DNA of 10,904 bases from an uncultured Faecalibacterium sp. (GTDB taxonomy: Bacteria; Bacillota; Clostridia; Oscillospirales; Ruminococcaceae): the NCBI GenBank assembly GCA_902463905.1, contig CABQHF010000054.1, forward strand, positions 1-10,904, in the 5' to 3' direction. The notes beneath the pieces are model-generated. The model was not told the DNA's origin and ran no database searches. It was given only the letters and a program-made list of their open reading frames with translations. A program made the translations under genes and the position numbers. Below, one piece after another: positions 6,240-10,904 of the stretch. Positions within the stretch are counted from its first letter, which is position 1; each line of letters begins with the position of its first letter.

Positions 6240-7940
6240 ATGGAGCAAAAACGCCTGTGTCCATATTGCATGGGGGAGCTGCCCCCCGCCGCCGACAGCT
6301 GTGTGCACTGCGGCAAGGTGTTTGCGGGGCGCAACCCCGCCGGCTGCCTGCCCGTGGGCATGGTGCTGGCCGGGCGCTACACTGTGGGCGAGATGCGGAG
6401 CCTGGACGGGGAGGGCATCCTGTACCGGGGCGTGGAGAACCTGGGCTGCTTCCGGGTGACCATTAAGGAATATCTGCCGGTGACCCTGTCTGCCGAGCGG
6501 GGCGCGGACTGCATCCTGCAGCCCAAGACCGGCAGCGAGGTGCTGTTCAAGACCACCCGCATGGACTTTGCCGACCTGTACCGGGCGCTGGAGCGCATCA
6601 CCCCGGCCACCGGGCTGGAAGCCGTGCTGGACGTGGTGGAGGCCAACAACACCGTGTATGCGGTGATGGAGAACCTGGGCGGCACCCCGCTGGACCAGTG
6701 GCTGGAAGCGCAGGGCGCGCCGCTGCGCCCGGACGACGCCTGTGCCATGCTGCAGCCGGTGTTTGAGGGCGTGGCCGCCATGCACAAGATCGGGCTGGTG
6801 CACCGGGGCATCTGCCCGGAGAACCTCCGGGTGATGGCCGACGGCCGGTGCCGTCTGGCGGGTTACGCCACGGTGGGCCTGCGCACCGCCGGCAGCGGCC
6901 TGCGCGAGCAGCTGTACGAGGGGTATTCGGCCCCGGAGCAGTATTCCACCGCCGAGTTTGAGGGCCGCTACACCGACGAATACGGCCTTGCAGCGGTGTT
7001 CTACCGCATGGTGTGCGGGCAGGCCCCGGTGCCGGCCGCCCAGCGTATGGTGTCGGACTCCAACCCCCGCGCCCGCACCGTGAACAGCGCCGTGCCGGGC
7101 TATGTGTCGGACGTGCTGCAGATGGGCCTGCGGCTCAAGCCCATGGAGCGTATCCAGACCGTGCCGCAGCTGGTGCAGGCGCTCTCCTCCAAAGAGTACA
7201 CCGAGGAGCTGGGCCGCACCATGAAGCCTGAGACCCCGGTGGGCCGACCGGAAGAAAAGGCCCATCTGCTCAGCATCAAGGGCCTGCTGGCGGGCATCCT
7301 GATCCTGCTGGCCATTCTGCTGGTGCTCATGGTGTGGACCATGGTGAGCCACAGCCTGCCCTCGGCGTCGTCGGGATCGGTGGAGCCGGAACCGGCCAGC
7401 AGCGAGGTGCTGGAGCCCCAGAATCTGGTGCCCAGCTTCATCGGCATGGATTACGCCCAGGTGCAGAACAACCGGGAGTACACCGGCATGTACCTGTTCT
7501 ACGTCACCGAGGAGTACAGCGACACCGTCCCGGCCGGGCAGATCATGACCCAGGAACCGGCGGCGGACACGGTGCTCAAGGCAGGGGAGACCATTCGTCT
7601 GGTGGTCAGCAAGGGCCCGCAGAAGGTGGAAATGCCCACCATCATCGGTTTCAGTCAGGACGCCGCCGTGCAGACGCTGCAGAGCCGCGGGCTGATCGCC
7701 AGCTGCTTTATGGTGGTGAACGACGGCTCCTATGCCGCCGGATGCGTGGTGTCGGCCAGTGAACCGGCGGGCGCACAGGTGGACGTGGGCACGGTGATCA
7801 CCGTGTATATCGCGGCGGACCCCAGCGTGGAGATCACCACCCCGCCGGAGGAGCCTGCCACTACCGAGCCTACAACCGAGCCTGCTGCCCCGGAAACGCC
7901 TCCGGAGGGCAGCACAGAGCCGGAATACGATACAGATTAA
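6240..7940 (+). CDS. zinc-ribbon / pseudokinase / PASTA-repeat membrane protein
   Basis: Likely a single-pass membrane receptor of the PrkC/StkP architecture whose kinase domain appears inactive. The 566 residues contain a zinc ribbon (C7-P-Y-C10 and C21-V-H-C24) and a kinase-like domain of about 45-315. A transmembrane helix spans about 347-367. Two PASTA repeats (about 397-459 and 463-528) and an acidic Pro/Thr/Glu-rich tail (about 530-566) complete it. In the kinase-like domain the VAIK-type lysine K76 (TIKEYLP), the asparagine N195 and the GYSAPEQY segment (228-235) remain. However, the catalytic HRD is H188-R189-G190 and the metal-binding DFG is G208-Y209-A210. PASTA domains bind muropeptides or beta-lactams in known members, so cell-wall sensing is plausible but inferred. 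The gene is alone between two terminators, with no phosphatase gene beside it in the window. Ribosome site AAGGGGAG (6226-6233) is 6 bases before the ATG. Confidence 0.87.
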   Translation: MEQKRLCPYCMGELPPAADSCVHCGKVFAGRNPAGCLPVGMVLAGRYTVGEMRSLDGEGILYRGVENLGCFRVTIKEYLPVTLSAERGADCILQPKTGSEVLFKTTRMDFADLYRALERITPATGLEAVLDVVEANNTVYAVMENLGGTPLDQWLEAQGAPLRPDDACAMLQPVFEGVAAMHKIGLVHRGICPENLRVMADGRCRLAGYATVGLRTAGSGLREQLYEGYSAPEQYSTAEFEGRYTDEYGLAAVFYRMVCGQAPVPAAQRMVSDSNPRARTVNSAVPGYVSDVLQMGLRLKPMERIQTVPQLVQALSSKEYTEELGRTMKPETPVGRPEEKAHLLSIKGLLAGILILLAILLVLMVWTMVSHSLPSASSGSVEPEPASSEVLEPQNLVPSFIGMDYAQVQNNREYTGMYLFYVTEEYSDTVPAGQIMTQEPAADTVLKAGETIRLVVSKGPQKVEMPTIIGFSQDAAVQTLQSRGLIASCFMVVNDGSYAAGCVVSASEPAGAQVDVGTVITVYIAADPSVEITTPPEEPATTEPTTEPAAPETPPEGSTEPEYDTD

Positions 7941-7953
7941 CACCACACAATAA

Positions 7954-7993
7954 AAGCAGAAGCGGGAGCCCGGAAAGGCTCCCGCTTCTGCTT
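7954..7993. terminator. bidirectional terminator between convergent genes
   Basis: AAGCAGAAGCGGGAGCC (7954-7970) pairs perfectly over 17 bp with 7977-7993 around the six-base loop CGGAAA. On the plus strand it ends in CTTGTTT; on the minus strand it is followed by TTATT, giving a short U-rich run. It lies 13 bases after the pseudokinase stop and 46 bases beyond the gltD stop on the other strand, so it can serve both. Confidence 0.85.
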
Positions 7994-8039
7994 GTTTAGG
8001 ATAGGAAAGAGAATGGCTTAGTAATGATTTTGCGGCCGC

Positions 8040-9518
8040 TTACAGGTTGGTGTAGCCCATCAGGTAGCGGTCCACGGCGGCGGCGCAGTCGCGGCCCTCG
8101 CGCAGGCCCCACACCACAAGGCTCTGGCCCCGGCGCATGTCGCCGCAGACGAATACCTTGTCCACGTTGGTCTTGAAGTTCTGGTCGGCTACATTGCCGC
8201 GGGGGGTGCGGTCCACGCCAAAGGCGTCGGCCACATAGCTCTCGCAGCCGGTAAAGCCTGCGGCGATGAACGCCAGCTGGCAGTCGTAGGTGAATTCTTC
8301 GCCGGTGGGCACCATCCTGGTGCGGCCGGTCTCCGGGTCGCGCTCCGGCTTCAGATAGCTGATGACCGCGCCGGTCAGGTTGCCGGCATCGTCTTTCAGG
8401 AACTCCTTCACGGTGGTCTGGTAGATGCGCGGGTCCTTGTTGAACTTGGCAAGGCACTCGGTCTGGCCGTAGTCCACCTTCAGCACGCGGGGCCACTCCG
8501 GCCAGGGGTTGGAGGCCGCGCGCTCCTTGGGGGGCTGGGGCATCATTTCCAGAGCCACCAGGTCGGTGCAGCCCTGCCGCAGGGCGGTGCCCTGGCAGTC
8601 GTTGCCGGTGTCGCCGCCGCCGATGACCAGCACGTTCTTGCCCTTGGCGTCGATGGCCTTGCCGTCGGCGAATTTGCTGTCCAGCAGGCTCCTGGTCACG
8701 CTGGTGAGGTAGTCCACCGCAAAGTGGACGCCGTTGGCGTCCCGGCCGGGCACGTTCAGGTCGCGGGCCTGCTTGGCACCGCAGCACAGCACCACGGCGT
8801 CGTAGCTGCTCAGCAGCTCTTCAGCGGCAATGATGCCGCCCACATCCATGTTGGTGCGGAACTCCACGCCCTCGGCCTGCATGAGTTTGATGCGGCGCTC
8901 GATGACCGATTTGTCCAGCTTCATGTTGGGGATGCCGTACATCAGCAGGCCGCCCACCCGGTCGGCGCGCTCGAACACGGTCACGGCGTGGCCGCGCTTG
9001 TTCAGGTACTCGGCCACCGACAGGCCGGACGGGCCGCTGCCCACCACGGCCACGCTCTTGCCGGTGCGGGCCGGGGGCGGGGCGGCGTGGAGCCAGCCCT
9101 TGGCGTAGCCCGTCTCGATGATGGCGTGCTCGTTCTCACGCACGGTCACGCTGCTGCCGGTCACGTCCCCGCAGGTGCAGGCGGCCTCGCACAGGGCGGG
9201 GCACACCCGGCTGGTGAACTCCGGGAAGCGGTTGGTGGCCAGCAGCCGATGCAGCGCCAGCTCCCACTTGCCGTGATACACCAGATCGTTCCACTCCGGG
9301 ATCAGGTTGTTCAGCGGGCAGCCGGAGGCCATGCCGCCGATCATCATGCCCGCCTGGCAGAAGGGGACGCCGCAGTCCATGCAGCGTGCCGCCTGGGTCT
9401 GCTGCTCCTCGCGGGAGAGCCAGATGTGAAATTCGTCAAAGTTTTCCATGCGCTCCAGCGGCGGTACGTCCGTGCTGGTCTTGCGCGAATAATCCATAAA
9501 TCCTGTGGTCTTGCCCAT
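8040..9518 (-). CDS. gltD: glutamate synthase (NADPH) small subunit GltD
   Basis: The beta subunit of glutamate synthase passes electrons from NADPH through FAD to the large subunit, which makes glutamate from glutamine and 2-oxoglutarate. The 492-residue product has an N-terminal iron-sulfur domain (CMDCGVPFC at 46-54, C67, and CPALCEAAC at 106-114). An FAD-binding motif GSGPSG (160-165) with the following VFERADRVGGLLMYGIP segment comes next. The NADPH motif is GGGDTG (300-305), and the C-terminal FAD contact VFVCGDMRRGQS is at 456-467. Length fits the family. The second gene of a gltB-gltD operon, it starts 13 bases after the gltB stop; its ribosome site AAGGAGGGG (9525-9533 on the minus strand) overlaps the gltB stop codon, which suggests coupling. 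The terminator at 7954-7993 ends the transcript. Confidence 0.95.
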   Translation of the reverse strand: MGKTTGFMDYSRKTSTDVPPLERMENFDEFHIWLSREEQQTQAARCMDCGVPFCQAGMMIGGMASGCPLNNLIPEWNDLVYHGKWELALHRLLATNRFPEFTSRVCPALCEAACTCGDVTGSSVTVRENEHAIIETGYAKGWLHAAPPPARTGKSVAVVGSGPSGLSVAEYLNKRGHAVTVFERADRVGGLLMYGIPNMKLDKSVIERRIKLMQAEGVEFRTNMDVGGIIAAEELLSSYDAVVLCCGAKQARDLNVPGRDANGVHFAVDYLTSVTRSLLDSKFADGKAIDAKGKNVLVIGGGDTGNDCQGTALRQGCTDLVALEMMPQPPKERAASNPWPEWPRVLKVDYGQTECLAKFNKDPRIYQTTVKEFLKDDAGNLTGAVISYLKPERDPETGRTRMVPTGEEFTYDCQLAFIAAGFTGCESYVADAFGVDRTPRGNVADQNFKTNVDKVFVCGDMRRGQSLVVWGLREGRDCAAAVDRYLMGYTNL

Positions 9519-9531
9519 GATGTTCCCCTCC

Positions 9532-10904
9532 TTACTTCTTCTTCTGCACCGTGTAGAATGCTTCGATCTGCGCCTGCTCGCCGTCCAGACCGCGCTCTTC
9601 CACCGAGGCGATCACCCGCAGCATGCGGTCGTAGTCGTAAGGCAGAACTTTCTTGAACTTGGGCAAAAACTCGCTGAAGTTGTCCAGGATCTCCTTGCCG
9701 CGGGGGGAGCCGGTAAGCTCCACATGCTCGCGGATCAGCTCCTTCAGGGTGGCCACGTCGTACTTGTGCTCCACCGGTTCCAGGCTGACCGTTTCCTTGT
9801 TGACCCGCTGGTAGAAGTCCCAGTTCTCATCCAGCACATAGGCGATGCCGCCGGTCATGCCGGCTGCAAAGTTTTTGCCGGTCTGGCCCAGCACCACCAC
9901 GGTGCCGCCGGTCATGTACTCACAGCCGTGGTCGCCCACGCCCTCCACGACGGCGGTGGCACCGCTGTTGCGCACGGCAAAGCGCTCACCGGCCACGCCG
10001 GAGATGAAGGCCTTGCCGCTGGTGGCACCGTACAGGGCCACGTTGCCGGTGATGATGTTCTCTTCCGGCTTGAAGGAGATGCCCTGCGGCGGGCGCACAA
10101 CGATCTTGCCGCCGGACAGGCCCTTGCCCATGTAGTCGTTGCAGTCGCCCACCAGGTCCAGCGTCAGGCCGCCCGGGATGAACGCGCCGAAGCTCTGGCC
10201 GCCGGCACCCACACAGTGGGCGGTGAACACGTCGTCCGGCAGGGCGCTGCCATACTTGCGGGTGATCTCGCTGCCAAAGATGGCACCAAAGGCGCGGTCG
10301 GTGTTGGACACGTTCAGGGTCACGCTCTGGGGGTTCTTGCTGTTGAGCTTGAACTTCTTCATGAGCACCTTCATGTCGAGGGTGTTCTCCAGATGGAAGT
10401 CGTAGGTGTCAGCGGGCACAAAGTGCACGTTGCTGTTGGCGATGGCGGGGTTGTGCAGGATGCAGTCCAGATCCATCTTGGCAGCACGGCTGCCGGGGGC
10501 AGCGTCCTTCACGCGCAGCAGGTCGGTGCGGCCCACCAGCTCGTCCACGGTGCGCACGCCCAGCTTGGCCATGTACTCCCGCAGCTCCTGTGCCACGAAG
10601 GTGAGGTAGTTGATGATATATTCCGGTTTGCCGTGGAAGTGCTTGCGCAGCTCCGGGTTCTGGGTGCAGATGCCCATGGGGCAGGTGTCCAGATTGCACA
10701 CGCGCATCATCACGCAGCCCTCGCACATCAGCAGGCTGGTGCCAAAGCCGAATTCCTCCGCGCCCAGCATGCAGCTGATGGCCACGTCACGGCCGGAGAG
10801 CAGCTTGGAGTCGCTCTCGATGCGCACCCGGGTGCGCAGGCCGTTGAGGATCAGGGTCTGGTGGGTCTCGGCGATGCCCAGCTCCCAGGGCAGGCCCGCG
10901 TTCT
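9532..10904 (-). CDS. gltB: glutamate synthase large subunit GltB, C-terminal part (5' end cut by window)
   Basis: Alpha subunit of glutamate synthase; only its last 456 or so codons are visible. The frame is open to the window edge, and the segment before 10827 reads GLPWELGIAETHQTLILNG, a conserved part of the FMN-binding synthase domain. The apparent GTG start at 10827 is therefore internal. Next come EEFGFGTSLL and the cysteine set C-VMMRV-C-NLDT-C, matching the CX5CX4C ligands of the 3Fe-4S cluster that relays electrons from GltD. The C-terminal half is the GXGXG beta-helix domain, with repeats such as GKGLSGGKIVV, GATSGKAFISG, GERFAVRNSGATAVVEG and MTGGTVVVLG. The glutaminase domain and the promoter lie outside the window. 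gltD follows directly. Confidence 0.95.
   Translation of the reverse strand, partial: NAGLPWELGIAETHQTLILNGLRTRVRIESDSKLLSGRDVAISCMLGAEEFGFGTSLLMCEGCVMMRVCNLDTCPMGICTQNPELRKHFHGKPEYIINYLTFVAQELREYMAKLGVRTVDELVGRTDLLRVKDAAPGSRAAKMDLDCILHNPAIANSNVHFVPADTYDFHLENTLDMKVLMKKFKLNSKNPQSVTLNVSNTDRAFGAIFGSEITRKYGSALPDDVFTAHCVGAGGQSFGAFIPGGLTLDLVGDCNDYMGKGLSGGKIVVRPPQGISFKPEENIITGNVALYGATSGKAFISGVAGERFAVRNSGATAVVEGVGDHGCEYMTGGTVVVLGQTGKNFAAGMTGGIAYVLDENWDFYQRVNKETVSLEPVEHKYDVATLKELIREHVELTGSPRGKEILDNFSEFLPKFKKVLPYDYDRMLRVIASVEERGLDGEQAQIEAFYTVQKKK

Noticed and set aside
9532..10827. GTG at 10827 as the start of a short GltB-like gene
   Set aside because: The frame continues to the window edge with conserved GltB sequence (GLPWELG, AETHQT), so the codon is an internal valine.

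Overview
The window looks like a piece of a Gram-positive, fairly GC-rich gut Clostridia chromosome, of the Faecalibacterium / Gemmiger / Subdoligranulum type (Oscillospiraceae). This is inferred from strong AGGAGG-type ribosome sites, the Ser/Gly/Ala-rich linker after the lipobox of the binding protein, and the Zn-ribbon/kinase-like/PASTA protein; no rRNA or other marker gene is present. The window is ordinary chromosome: no insertion sequence, CRISPR array, tRNA or rRNA was seen.

Positions 117-4110 hold a tight plus-strand operon, oppB-oppC-oppD-oppF: two permeases and two ATPases of a peptide ABC importer, joined by gaps of 18 and 14 bases and then a 4-base ATGA overlap. A 231-base gap follows. 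It carries a credible sigma-A-type promoter, three copies of a TGTAAC half-site of which one overlaps the -35 box, and a bulged stem-loop close to the predicted 5' end of the transcript. It leads into the matching substrate-binding lipoprotein (oppA-like, 4342-6063), whose signal peptide combines a twin-arginine motif with a lipobox. A strong terminator with a GTAA tetraloop closes that unit. The layout suggests the binding protein is transcribed separately, probably in excess over the membrane complex, and its codon choice agrees with high expression.

Positions 6240-7940 encode, from its own extended -10 promoter, a membrane protein with an N-terminal zinc ribbon, a kinase-like domain that has lost both catalytic aspartates (HRG for HRD, GYA for DFG), one transmembrane helix and two extracellular PASTA repeats. 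It resembles a PrkC/StkP-type receptor converted to a pseudokinase, and is the most unusual gene here.

A 17-bp perfect hairpin at 7954-7993 separates it from the convergent minus-strand pair gltB-gltD, the large (partial, cut by the window edge) and small subunits of NADPH-dependent glutamate synthase. Peptide import and glutamate synthesis both belong to nitrogen supply, but nothing in the sequence shows that they are co-regulated. I did not find a clearly new multi-gene system; the best candidates for novelty are the pseudokinase receptor and the control region in front of the binding protein.
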